A stretch of 64,000 nt of DNA, taken from Luscinia megarhynchos (lineage: Eukaryota > Chordata > Aves > Passeriformes > Turdidae). Numbering within the stretch: position 1 is the first letter of the stretch; each line of letters begins with the position of its first letter. The notes under the pieces were generated by a model that was not told the DNA's origin, ran no database searches, and saw nothing but the letters and a program-made list of their open reading frames with translations. Shown piece after piece: positions 26,116-38,905 of the stretch. Made by a program: the position numbers and the translations under genes. The stretch lies in contig JAPFBE010000002.1 of assembly GCA_034336665.1 (NCBI GenBank), positions 32,405,406 through 32,469,405 of the forward strand. The letters run 5' to 3'.

Positions 26116-29100
26116 ACTGTTTTAATTTAGGATTAAACAGGAATGAAAATGAACAACATATTTGCCTGCTCAACGAGGTACATGTTTTCTGAAAAAAGAA
26201 TTTCAGCTCATGTTAGAGCTCACTGCAGAGTATTAATTAGGTGGGATCATCACCTACTCATGTAAAACAATGGCTATGGCTCCTAATAGCACCATTGCAA
26301 GCCATGTTATTGCTATGCTCTTTTAGTAATGTTTTCTTTTGCAGTGCCATATGATCAAGGAGTGAAAAGTTTCACCTACACACATGAAAAGCCTGACCTG
26401 CATTTTACCTTGGCCTGATGCACAGCTATCCATCAGTCAGCTATAAATAGTAACCTCAGTGATGATAAGCAGTGTTTAAGGAGCAAGATCTGACAGCTAT
26501 CTACTAGAATATACTTTTTCTTACTACCAAAAAATTACATTTGCCTAAAACACACAGAACTTAAATATTTCTGATTTAGGGGGTCACACTTGCAGCATCA
26601 GATGCCTTCTGCAAGCAATGACCCACAAATATGAGAAATAAGTTTGCTTAAAAAATCAAGACTTTTTCTGCACTTGACCTTTGAAAAGGACACAATATTG
26701 TGTGGTGATGCTAATACTTTTAACTGTACCCAGCTTATTGCTGCAAATAAAAGAAACACATTTATCCGTTCTAGCTCACTCAGAGCAAAAGAAACAGTAA
26801 AGTAATGAAGCCAATTCCTAATTCAATAATAAAAGTAATAATAAAGATAATATTAAATTGAAGTTGAGATACAGCTGCAGTCTGCTCAGAGCAGGTTTCT
26901 ACTGTCTCTACTTGTAAGGCCCTAGTGTATCATACACCCTGGATTACAAGCACTACATGATGTCGTAGTACTAGTGGTCTGGAAGAAAAGGAGGAAGAAA
27001 AGAGGAAAAAATTTTGTTAACTCTCCACAGCTAATCTAATAATGAAGTTTATGATAGATTTCCCTGGTGATCATTCACGGTTTTGGTGTACCTATGTACC
27101 AGGCAATCTTTTGTGAATTGCTAGTAGTGAAGGAGACAGATTAGAAAAAAAGTCCAACAGTGAACTACAGTGGTTCAGAGGAAAAAAAATATATTGTCCT
27201 TTTAACAGAAATACATCTCCTTGTGCAATACATTTTATTCACAAAAAAACTCCCATGGCGTTTTAATGTCTCTTTCATAAATGGAAACTTTAAAATGCAA
27301 GACTTAAATATATGCTTTTATTTTCCTCACAAATTTTAACATCATTACATGCAATACTTGTTCCTCCATCTGTGACATTTCTGACATCTCACCTTTCATG
27401 GCTCCACAAAGCTAAAAGCAGTAGCTATTCACCTTTACTGCAAAATGATTGATGTTTTCCATTTGGTAGAACTTTTCTTTCTTTCCTTAAAACTTTAAGA
27501 TCATGGCATTATAACATTTCTAAAAGCAACATCTGCGTTCTTAAATTTTTCTAAAATAGCTAAATCTAAAAACAATGAGAAAAATCTACATATTTCACTT
27601 TCTCTGAAGAACTTGTGTTATAGAGTAGAGGAATAAGAAATAGATTAAATTAAGCATTTCACAACAGCCAATAATCTAAAAAAAACCCCACGAACATATG
27701 AGATTGTAGCGTACAGTAGAACATTTGACCTTAAAATATTTTATATTTCTTTGTAAATCACAATTGCTCGACTCTGATGTCAGCAAACATGGATTAGGGA
27801 ACAAAGCTCCTGTGTGAAGGATCATAGTACAGAGGTAAAGGTCTTCCAACTGGCAATCATTGCTGGGTTTTAAAATGAAATTATGAAGTAGGAAGCAGTG
27901 CCTGAAAATAAAACTGCTGGGCATAGAAAATGCTGAGATACGTAGTAGGAAGGTTTAGTAATTAAATGATCACTAAATTGAGCTGAAATCAACAGTGTGC
28001 TGTCATAATCTCTAGATAGATGTCACTGTTGAAAGTCTGCACACACACTTGTTAAATGAATTGTCCAGCTTCATAAACTTATAGACCATTTAAAACAAAA
28101 CTTCAGGAATATAATCAATCAAAAATTTTAAAAAATACACTGCAATGGGTAGATGGAGGAGTAAATTATGAGTATCATCTTCACAGCCATAGAAAAACAA
28201 ATTACAGTTTTTTGAGTGAACTAGCTGAAGTGAGAAAATAGATGGAAACAAGTGACTGACAGGCAAGGAAGCTAATTAACCAGCTTTTCAGATATTCAGT
28301 GGGGTAATTCAGCCCACATGAAGCTCTGCAATGGCTTCCAGTGCCTGAATTAAGCTGATCAAAGACAGCACAAGGTATCTCAGACATTGCCATACTTAGT
28401 GTAGATCTAACAATTAAACATGTAAGCGAATAAACAGGTAGAAACTGTGTTTAAAACACCCTTAATTCTTTAGGCTAACATGGAGTTCATTCGAAAGTGT
28501 GTCACTAAGGGATAATTTTTTTTTTTTAAATCAAGAAATGGATGAAGTGGTTTCTAAAGATTTTTTTTTTTGCCTGTATTTATTCTGGCTTGAGTGAATA
28601 TTTCTGCTATTGAGCGAAATGCATCCTGCCAATAGAGTGTTCAGTAGGAAGTGCAAATTAACATTACTGAACAAAATAAGCAACATTATATACTTCTTGC
28701 CGAATATCTCTTCCCTCCCAGGTCTGCATTTTCCTCTGAATTGCAGCCCAGTTTCAACATATGAGCTGGACATGAGCTCCATTCCAGGTTTGTTCTAAAG
28801 TCTAATAGGCATTCTCCCAGAAGAGACAGGTTCAAAGTCTTCCTTAGTAAAAAAAATTAACTGATCTTCCCACTTCTTAAGCAAGCACTCTAATTACTGT
28901 GCAATCATACAAAAGGTTTCTTCTGTTCAGGCACCTGAGAAGATGCCATGCTGTGAACACTACTTGTACCAAAGCTCCTGGAATGAAATCCTGAGTCAGA
29001 CCAATCCCCTATCTTGTCATTTCTCTAGGGTAGAACTCTTCAGTGTCTTTTCACCCATTATTTTTCTTTCACTCCTCATCCCTGTCTTCCCCCAACCCTA

Positions 29101-31081
29101 TATGTGTATTAGATAATAAGAAAAGCTGAGGTGGTTGTTCTGGTAAAAAAATTCTCCATCTTTCTGTGATAGCTCTGAAATCTATGCAGATAAAACTGTA
29201 GCTAAGAACCTCTCTAGAGAATTCAGGAATCAGTGACACAACATGGTTAAGGATTTCTCCCAGAAGGACAAGGATGAGCTGTGGAAAAGAGTGTAAATAA
29301 TGATGGAAACTCAAGAGCAGAAAGAGACAGTACTGCATGAACCTGGTTCATGTCCTTTACAAACAGGCACTGTAAGACAAAAAACCCAAAAACCCCACAA
29401 TATACATAAATTCTACTAAGCTCCCACTCAATTCACCACATGGAAACACTGAGCAGCACAGCAGAAGTTCCCATCCCTCTGTACAGCCAGAGTGGAGAGA
29501 GAGGCAAATCCATCTCATGGGCCATCTGCACCCCTTCAGATATAGCCATTAACTGTACACTGTGCTGAAGTTTCTGTTTTATCAATGAATAAATTCCATG
29601 CCTACAGAAAGTGATCTAAATATGAGTCAAAAAAGGAACACCAAGATACCACCAGGAAGTATCTCCAATCACTTAAAGAACATAATCATGGCTGATGTCT
29701 TCTCAGCCTCTTCTGACCTACAGAAAACTGTGTGCTTCCAGGCAATGGGGCAATTTTACATTCAAACACAGGTATTTTTCACTATCAGTGAATATCAAGC
29801 AATCAGATGTCTAGTGCTTCACTATCAAAAGAGACTGTATTTAAAAGCAAATGAAGGCAAAGTTAAGTAGCTATGACTAATTTCTCAAGAGAGTACTACA
29901 GTTCATTGAGTTGCTCAAAAAAATGTAGTGCATCATATAGAAGCTCAACTGATGAAAGGTGCTCACAAAGGTAAATGCATACAAAGAAGTACTATGGTAT
30001 ACAAAAATAGAATTATAACACAGACTGCTGATTCTGATTGAAGCATAAATAATTTGTTAAATATCTTAGAAACTGCTTTTCAAATACTGAATATAAAAAC
30101 CAGAATTCTCCACAGATTTTCCCTGCATTGAAAGCTTCCAGTTTATGAGTTACTTTGCCACATTTCTTTCCTCGTAGATATTTTACATATCCTGCCCAAA
30201 TAATTGCATGAACAGAATTTTTTAACAACAAAACCAACACAAACTATTAACAATTTTTTCAATAGTTAAATTACAGTTTTCTTCTGGAAAAGAAAACTGA
30301 GGTCTGAAAGCTGAGGGGTGGGCAAAATTTGCTATGATTTGTGATGTCTGCATGGAAATTGATGTGAGAAAAAAGAATTCTGACGTCATTGCCAAAGTTC
30401 AAATTCTTTAGCTCTGCAAAGATGAATCGTGTCTCTCTTCATTTGATCTTTCATGTGATGGTTTGTGGTGTGACTAGCCAAGTTATGGAACAAATCTGTG
30501 CTGCTTTGGAACCCGTAGGGCTTTAGACTCAGACATAATTCAGCTAAAAACAACAGGGTAAATGCTGGGTACAATTGAAAAGTGGCATTTTAGAACTAAA
30601 GGCTTAGCCACCATGTAAATTAGCTATTCACTTGGCCACCATGCACTATGCCCAAAACATTATTTTAAGCAGATGTATTCAGAAGGTTCTCTAGGTATTC
30701 CATGCCAATCTCTTGCACATGGAGCTCTGGCCAGTCATACAATGCTGCCTTTTTCTTCCTTTCAGATTTCCAGACCTATAGAATTCCAACATTTGACCAC
30801 ATTTCAGTGCCAACAACATTTTTAGCTATGTCACAGCCCACAAATAGGATGGCAAATTTGAAAATGGGAGATGTATTGCCATATGGCAACCTCTGTTTCA
30901 AAAACAAGGAGGGCAAAAATTTTTTGCAGCTGGCTTAAAACAGGTCTGTGCCTGGTGCCTGGTCAACCAGCTGCTGTTACAGAAAGTAACAGCTGGCCTC
31001 TACCTCTACTGAGACCACTAAGTTGAGATCTTTATTATGAAAGCTCCTGTGTTTCATGAAGAAATGCAGCACTCTCTTAGA

Positions 31082-31099
31082 TTTTTTTTTTTTTTTTTT
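31082..31099. repeat. Poly(T) run of 18
   Basis: Eighteen consecutive T bases. On the minus strand this could be an A-tail, but no element body was recognised at higher coordinates. Confidence 0.9.
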
Positions 31100-32259
31100 G
31101 AGATGATTGTAAAAGTTTATGAATTCAAGTAATTCAGGTACAGAACATGACTGGCTGAAGGACAGAGAGATTATGGGCAACGGCATACTTAGTTCCTCAT
31201 GAATTCAAAGTAAAAAATCAATTTCTTTAATCACTGCACAATTATTTTAATAGTTGGAAAGGTCAAAGATATTTAAATCATTAAATACTTCTGAAGGCCA
31301 CAAAAAGAACACACTACAGATGAAGACAAGAAACAGAAAGACCCAGTATCCTCAGACTCTTTTTCTATATCAAAGAGAATGCCAAATGTTTTACAGCAAG
31401 GTAAGTAGAAAAAAAAGCTGCAATTTTGCAAAGCCAACTCAATTAAAAGAAAAACCACAAGCCAACCAAAAAACCCCTTCAATCTAAGACTTCCCAAAAT
31501 AACTGAGAAGCAACAAAAAAGTAAAGATTTGGATTACTCAGTATCCCAGACGGTTCCATATTTTTAGTGCTAAAATAAATTGGGTGAAGAGTCCCTTTGT
31601 GGAAGGGGAATTGATGTCACTTTACAAGCCAGGAAGTTGTGATGTCTTCTAATTGGTATGTGTAATTCTCTTTGCAGCTTTTGCAATCGTAACATTAAGG
31701 ACAGCAGCAGGATATTCCATTTTTGTAATACCTATGTTATTTGATGTGATTTTCTTTTTATCATTATTACAGATTGAACTTTCCCATAGCTCTAAGCTGG
31801 TCTGTGGAATGACTGGATTTATTTCCTTCAGCTCTGGGCATACACAGACCCTATCTATATGCCACTGTAGATAAAAACAGACCATAAACTCTAAGCTCTT
31901 TAATCAAACCCAGGAAAAATAAACTGGAAACAAGAATCAAAGTTATGGTCCCTTTAGATCACTTCTGTGTAATACATATAATCAATACTATTGACTCTAA
32001 TTAATGACTCTTCATATTTTGAATCTAATTTTTTTTTTTTGCCAGAGGGAAACTAATGCTCTCTTCAGTGAGAAGGAAACAAGCAGCCACTGCACTCTCC
32101 TGCCTGCCTGCAGAGAGGTCTTTTGTGCTTACATGGACCTCTGGGATAATTTCATTTCTTTACTACTAAAACTGATCTTCAAATGTTCTCTCAAAACGAC
32201 TGAGATTAAATTTCAGCTTTTGGATCTCATGTAGGGGTAAATATTTGTGTGCTATAAGG

Positions 32260-32275
32260 AAAAAAAAAAAAAAAA
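32260..32275. repeat. Poly(A) run of 16
   Basis: Sixteen consecutive A bases, followed by GACCATAAAATTAAAAC. A second run of 13 A is at 32415-32427, with AT-rich unique DNA between them. Confidence 0.9.
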
Positions 32276-33739
32276 GACCATAAAATTAAAACAAAACAAA
32301 GAAAACCAAAAATAAAATCTATGGAGTACATCAATCTTTGGCATGCTACAGAAATAATCCTATGTCTGATCTTAAAATACCTTCAGATTTTCCAATAAAT
32401 CTAGTTTCCTCTTTAAAAAAAAAAAAACAAAAACCACCAAAACTAAAATCTCTGATATAAGTACATTTACTGGGCCAGCAATATGCTGCCAAGTTTAATG
32501 TGTACCAGTAGATTTCTCCCTACTTGCCCTGATCAGAAGTACTAGGCTATCTCTCCTGCACAGTCCAGCAGCCTTCATGAAGTTTATTTCTTATTATTAT
32601 CTAGAAGACTTACTAAATTTCTCATATATCTCTAAACATTTCCCCTTCTGGCAAGTTTTAGAGAATTTAATCAATAGGTTCAAAAGCTACCAGGAGAAGG
32701 AAAGACAAACAGATTAATGAACTTATAATCAATCACATATGTGGTCATTATTCATGTGCTAATATGCCTAACTATCAAAAATTTAAAGTTGATTTCAGAT
32801 TTCTCCCCTAACTGCTATAGTTTATACTGCATGTAACTGCACTGAATATTAATATGCTACATACACTTAGTTATCAATATATACAGAAATTAAAATCAAT
32901 GGAGACAGTTTAGAATTACACAGATAAATCACAGTAGGAATATATACTCAGAGTAATTTTTCTACTGCATTTCAAAAAGTTTGCAATAAATATGTGCTTT
33001 AATCTATTTGAGAAACATTTTGAAATGGTATTTTTTATGATCTCTATATGAAATTCTGAATTTCTGATTTATATAAGCATAAGTTTTTCACAGGTAATAT
33101 TTTTGTCTATCAGTGTTCACAATGATCTGATAAACTTTTTAATTGGATATACTTAAGAATTTTTTCTGCTTTTCTGATGACTATGACAAACTTTAATCAA
33201 GCTCATTTTTCATAATTTGGCAGTCTGTGCTAGGAATCAGTGTCTTTGGCTATATAGTCCACAGAGAATGGTGTGGAGCAGAAGGGAGGATAAGTCTTTG
33301 TAATGTTTTTTAAAGAGCTCGGTTACCATTTTGAAATATGATAAGATCTCTAGCCAGTATTTGGGTTAATTATTAATCGGAAGTCATCTAACAGGAAAAT
33401 TTGCTCTAAGGAAACCTGAAAGTTCTATTTTCTGTTGTCAGGCAAATGCTGCCAAGAGTAAGCAAGGTGGGACAAAGAAAGTACTAAATTTGGGTTTCAT
33501 TCAGGAAGGAATGAAGAAAATATTAAAACCTCTTCATGTTTTTGGTGCCAATTAATTCCATCTGTACATAAAACACATCATTTTTCTTTCCTTCATGCCT
33601 CAAAACTGTCAAGGTGTCATCTGTCAGGCCAGGCTTTCAATTCTAAACCCTAGTGTGAAGCATCTTGGGACACCCATGAAACAGTTTTTTTGTGGGAATA
33701 TATTCTGAGTAACACCTTAAAAGTTAGCACAGTACCTCC

Positions 33740-34112
33740 AATTCATAGAACAGAATCAGAGCCAAAGAATCCTTATGGTTGGGAAAGACCTCTAAGATCA
33801 TCAAGTCCAAACATTCACCCAGCAGTACCATTTTCACCACTGAACTCTGTCCCCAAGTGCCACACATTTTCTGAATACTTCCATGGCTGATGGTTCCCCG
33901 GGCAGCCTGTTCCAGTGCCTGACCACCCTTTCAGCAAAGCTGGCTTTCCCAATTTTAAAATCGCCTCCTGGCACAACTTGGTGCCCTTCCCTGTTGTCCT
34001 TTTGGTTGTTACTTGGGAGAAGAGACCCACACCCATCTGTTTAAAACCTCCTTTCAGGTAACTGTTTAAAGTGAAGAGGTCTCCCCTGAGCCTCCTTTTC
34101 TCCCCCATTTTC
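33740..34112 (-). mobile_element. CR1 LINE 3'-UTR, about 370 bp
   Basis: The plus strand starts with AATTCATAGAACAGAATCAG, then GGTTGGGAAAGACCTCTAAG and ATCATCAAGTCC, later GGGCAGCCTGTTCCAGTGCC, TGGTGCCCTTCCCTG and CCTGAGCCTCC. These are successive landmarks of the avian CR1 3' UTR in reverse orientation. The element is 5'-truncated near 34112. It overlaps chance open frames. Confidence 0.92.
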
Positions 34113-37100
34113 TATTCATGTCAGCATTAGTGAACCCCTGCAGAGCAGAATACACACAGGCACCTAAAATACTACACAGCATTGCTAGGAATAGGCTAAA
34201 CTAGCTGAGAGCAATGATTAAACAAATGGAGGTACTTGTCCAGGGAAGAGAAACTTTCCACCCCTCCAGACTTGTTTTTTTACTCCTACCTTCTGTTCCT
34301 TGTTTTTAAAAGAACTACTTATCCACACACAGATCTTCCCTCTCAGTTCACCAGAAAGGTGTGGGCAAAGGACTCCTTCAAAGCCATAGAGCTGTAATGA
34401 AATCAGCTTCATCTACGTGTTTGTTGATGCTGATGTCAGATTCAAGGTACTTTTAAGGAAAGCCTACCTATTGCACCTTTCAAAATAGTATGTGTTTATC
34501 TCATTCTCTATTCTTACAGCTTCATTTTTCGCCTCATGAAGACACTGAGTTAGAGACCTAAAGTCTCCCTGACCCTTTCTAGAACCTTTTCAAAGTTTAT
34601 TTTCACATTTTCAATCTTACCATCGACAGGAACCAGGGCCTATTTCAGACCAACCTATACATGCTCTCCTTCATCCAGCCCTCCAAGAGGAATTTCATAT
34701 GAGATTTTCTTCAGTTTCTTCTTCACTGAACAGGCATACAGAAATTGTTTCTCTGTGATAGCCTTGTCGTCCCTGAGTATTTTTGTAACCTGGATGCCAA
34801 ATGTCCTTACAGACTCTCTGAAAGTCCTTTTGTTACTCAAGTGCTGACACAAGGAGCCAGCATGCAGGGAAGGGGAGATTGGTTTGGTTAAGTGCCATAG
34901 CTCTAGTTGCTCTCTAAAACAAATTACATACTTTTAGGTGTAGATTCTTCAAACTCCTATCTGACCAGTGAAACTGCATACAAAGGCATTTTTGCAGCAC
35001 TTTAAAAAACACTTGCACAGATGAAATGTTTTCACTTTGGCTAATTAACTTTAGTGGTGCAAATAGATTCCAAAACTGCTGATAAAGCATGCTAATTAGC
35101 AGAATGAATAGCAGGAAAAAATTGCAACTACAACAGGCACAATTACAAGGTGGATTGAGATAGCTCCATAAGGTATTTTATAGCTAGAGTACTGTGCATA
35201 TAAGGCAAATGTTATTTTAACTGAATTACAATTAAAACTGCTTATGATTATGTAATACTCAAAGTTTAAAAAAAATTATTTCCTTACTATCATTTTGTTG
35301 CTCATATTTTAATTAACACTTTCCTGTGTTCAAAATATTCTCTAGAGGTTTTTGCTTTGCGAATGAACCTACAAATCTTGTGCACCATAGAAGAAGCAGC
35401 TTTTAAGGCTATGATTGCATGGAGGGAAGATTAAAGGCTAAATGACAAAGTTTTCCCTTCCAAAGATTGCATTTCAAAAATCAAATGGATTTGATACTGT
35501 GAACATGAAGACAAATAGAAATCACTAAACTGGCAATAATGCCATTTCCATGACAGCCTTGCCTAATACCTTCACCTCTGCCTTATTACCAGATTTTGCA
35601 TTTAACACACTTCTTACAAATTCCTTTGAAGTTTGTATTCTACATTTCTACATATTTTAGAAACATAAAACTGTGAAATATATCATGATGCTTTGCAAAA
35701 ACTGAAAGGCTTTCCCATGTACCAGGAGAAGTTACTAATAATATGAAGGAAGAATACAATTTCAAGATGATTGCAGTTATATTGTATTTATTAATTTCTG
35801 ACTTCATTCCCAAATGTGACTGGAATATTATTGGAACACTATGGATAAATTAGGAATAGTCATATGAAAATACAATCTATTTTTGTAAATTCTGATGCAC
35901 ATGTAGCAACAAAAATAAAAAAACAATTTCCCTTCTCTAATGCTTTTAGTCTCCTGCCTGTCTTTATAAAAATGCTTGTTTTGAACCTGGCATGTTCTAA
36001 GATAATAAAAAATTACATCCTAATTGCTCCTAAGCAGCAATATGAACAATGCAGAAAGTGCACATGACTTGTAGGATTTTTTTTTGTCTGCATGAAATGA
36101 CTATTTTTTTATTCTGCACAAGAAAAAATAATCCTGTAGAAAAAGAAAATTCCTACTTTAAACCTCATTAGTTTTGCTAATACAAGTTATCTTCTACAGC
36201 AAAGTAAGTTTCACCCTGCAACCAGCCTACTTTTTAATTGTGCTGTAATGAAGTCCTTGAAGTTATGAAGTAATACTACATGAAAGAAGACTTGGGAGCA
36301 GTATTTCTCACATACCAACCCTCCTTAACCAGAGAAGGCTGCTGGAGCATCAACATGTTGCAAAAGTAATGTGCCATCTAAGGAAAGCATGTCTCAGCAC
36401 CACACAGAATAGCAGATTTACTTTGCTCTTCAGTCATGTTATGTTTAAAACACAATTTCCCAAATCTATAAATCCACATACACACTAAGTTAATTTTTCT
36501 TCACTTAGCATCTCAAATTCAGGTTAGTGAATTTGAGTGTATTATCCATGTTCACCTCTGGGACTGTATAACACCTCCTGCTCTGTTTTACTAACCCAAC
36601 ATATTCATGTAAGTGTTCCTCAGTTCTCTGCAATAGGCATTCATTATCTCTGCTTTGAATATCCCAGTCCAATCAACTGCTGCTACCTTGTCATTCACCA
36701 CCTTCTGCAGAGCAAGGTTTTCAATATACCTTTCTCTTTGAGGAAAAGACAAAATCACAGCTAGGAACCCACAGTTATCCAATGGCTCTAAGACAGCCCA
36801 CAAACTGACTCCTTTCCTTTCCCACTCCCACTGCTCATTGGATAATTCTGTGAACTGTGGGATGCTGAAGAACAATGCTGGCAAACCGAAGCTGTTCCAA
36901 CTCTCCAACTAATTTCACACAAGTTTATCACTCTGCACAGAGCTCCTCTCCAAGCAGTTTTCTGAGACAGTCTGCAAACAAGAGGCTTCATGGAAAATAG
37001 CTGACTGTTACAGAAGTCCAAACCTGACAGCAGGTCAGTCACTGAATGGCCAGTTCCATGGGCAACACCAGCAGCTCTGGCTTCTGCAAGAGCACAAGAT

Positions 37101-38637
37101 GGGTTTGGCTCCTGCCATCAGGGCCTCTTGAAGCAGAAGCATGAGAAAGAATATGATCAGCAGCTCACAGGAGAACTCTTTAAATGCTGGCCCCAAACCA
37201 AAATGATGGGAGCTGCATGCAATGGCCACAGGACAGATAAAAAACACCCCAAGACTTCATTGCTTAAAATGCCAAATAAGGGACAAAATGAGCAACTGCT
37301 TGAAGAACAGGATTGCAATGAGTAAGGAACTTTGCTTCCTCTAGCCAAGGCTTAAAATTCTGTGCTGTATTAGTGCTCCTTTATTCGGTTATTTTTCAGT
37401 AGCTTGCTCTGAAGATTCTTTGATTTGCTGTCATGTACACATTCAAAATTGTGACTTTCTTTAGTCTTCCTACAGATTTCTTCATCTTCCTCCACCTCCA
37501 CTTCTCTGCACTGAACAGGTAGTGTAGATAGTGTCCGTGGAGGTACCAGAAATGGACAGTGAATTGCTTCAAAGTGGTCCTTTGCAAGGCACTCTTCAGT
37601 AGAAGAAATGAGCAGCAATATTATGGCTATTAGAGACAGCTAGCTGGGGAGCACTGCAAGGAAAAGCACAGAGGTACGAGCTGTGCATGAGGCCACCAGT
37701 TCATCAAGGTAAATGCAGACCCAGTGGCAGAATAAACCAGCAATGAATAAAAAAGAAATCCACGTTTTTCAGAAAATAAGTAGTTTTTTACTCTTGATCT
37801 GTTCCTGCTCTGAAACAATGTTCATCAAAAGTACTTCATACATTGACAAAGAAAACAGTTGTATGATTTCTATTGGTGTTCTGTGGAGCTAGCAACATTT
37901 GGATGTATGGCTGAGGGCAGATGTACCCCCACTGAGGTTCCAGCATGTACAGACCTTTCTTAATTAGCACTGTGATGAACATGCTTATTGCCTGCCAAGT
38001 GACAAAAAAAGGTTGTACACAACACACCAAGACAGTGCAGTGCTAACAGAGCCCCAGAGATTATTTCCTGGAAATGTATTTTTTCATTCTAGCACAATCT
38101 TAACACTCCTCCTTTCATCCCATTCCTGCACTGGGAAGTTTCAGTGTCACAGATGACAGAAACTGTCATTTAGTGTCTGAATTCATTCTAAAGAGAGAAG
38201 GAATTATGAAAAGTGAGGTGAACTCTATGTTAGCAAAAGTTTATCACAGAAAGGAAGTTTTATTAGCTCCGAAATTGGAGAAGCATGTTGGGCTACTGTC
38301 TTACATACAACACCAACACCAAAAATCAGATATTATCTATAAGGAATTAAGTGGCTATCTCTTGTTAAGAAAAACTGATTTTTTTCCCCAAAAGCTATCA
38401 GCCATTTCTACATAAAAAACTCTCTTTTGATTTGTATTCTTTCCACGTTTGCATATCACATAATCCAGATCATCCTTTGTAAATCAGCACGCCTGGAGAT
38501 GGCCCCAGATGCACAAGACTGAGCACACTATTTTTCTCATTAGTTTGTTAAGAGACCTCAGCAGAGGTCCAGCTGACAGTCCAATTCAAGGACACAATGG
38601 AATGCAACCACAAGAGCTGAGTGTTGATATCTGCTAT
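34113..38637. other. Intronic DNA with one longer open frame
   Basis: Mostly unique AT-rich DNA. A plus-strand frame from 37005 to about 37325 stays open for roughly 107 codons, with a Lys/Gln-rich end (LLKMPNKGQNEQLLEEQ). No ATG start in a good position and no recognised family; probably chance or an eroded repeat. Confidence 0.5.
35010..35260. other. Candidate conserved non-coding element
   Basis: Two homeodomain-type words (GGCTAATTAAC near 35039 and GCTAATTAGC near 35091) sit in a stretch of balanced composition free of simple repeats. This texture is typical of vertebrate non-coding enhancers, but no alignment was available, so it is a guess. Confidence 0.15.
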
Positions 38638-38671
38638 CCTTGTAATGATACCTGGTGATATCATTACAAGG
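38638..38671. repeat. Perfect 13-bp inverted repeat at the CR1 remnant edge
   Basis: CCTTGTAATGATA (38638-38650) and TATCATTACAAGG (38659-38671) are perfect reverse complements separated by 8 bases. The right arm is recognisable CR1 ORF2 sequence; the left arm is not in the expected CR1 order. Confidence 0.9.
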
Positions 38672-38905
38672 CCACTCTTGAGTGTCTTTAAAAGCTCATG
38701 GGGACCAGAGTAGGTTATTGAGCTCTGCAAGAAAGCAAATACCACTCCTGTCTTCAAGGAAGGTAACACCACCTTGATCTCTGGGAAGGTGCAAACCCTC
38801 CCAGAAACCATTTCCAGCCCTATAAAGGACAAGGAGGTGACTGGGATCAGCCAGCACTGAGTTATGAAGGAGAAATCTCACCTGCACAGCCTTTATGTGG
38901 TGAAA
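38645..38905 (+). pseudogene. CR1 LINE reverse-transcriptase remnant
   Basis: The DNA follows the CR1 ORF2: GATATCATTACAAGGCCACT, then AGAAAGCAAATACCACTCCT. From 38747 the frame reads PVFKEGN, then ISGKVQ, PETISSPIKDKEV and SQH, followed by a stop where CR1 has SQHGFMKGKS. CR1 ORF2 encodes endonuclease and reverse transcriptase; only a piece around the early palm domain is left. The usual GNYRPVSLTS-type block is shortened, and there is an in-frame TGA. It is a dead copy. Confidence 0.85.

Larger units (their letters stand above)
26120..33739. other. Intronic DNA, little recognised
   Basis: AT-rich unique DNA with the homopolymer runs listed separately. A TGAGTCAGACCAATC word near 28993 resembles old CR1 3' UTRs but is too short to call. 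Confidence 0.55.

Noticed and set aside
28980..29040. GAGTCAGACCAATC word as an old CR1 3' UTR
   Set aside because: Similarity is limited to about 15 bases, too short to call.
37005..37325. About 107 open codons with a Lys/Gln-rich end
   Set aside because: No family recognised, no ATG near the start, and no conservation evidence; kept only as a note.
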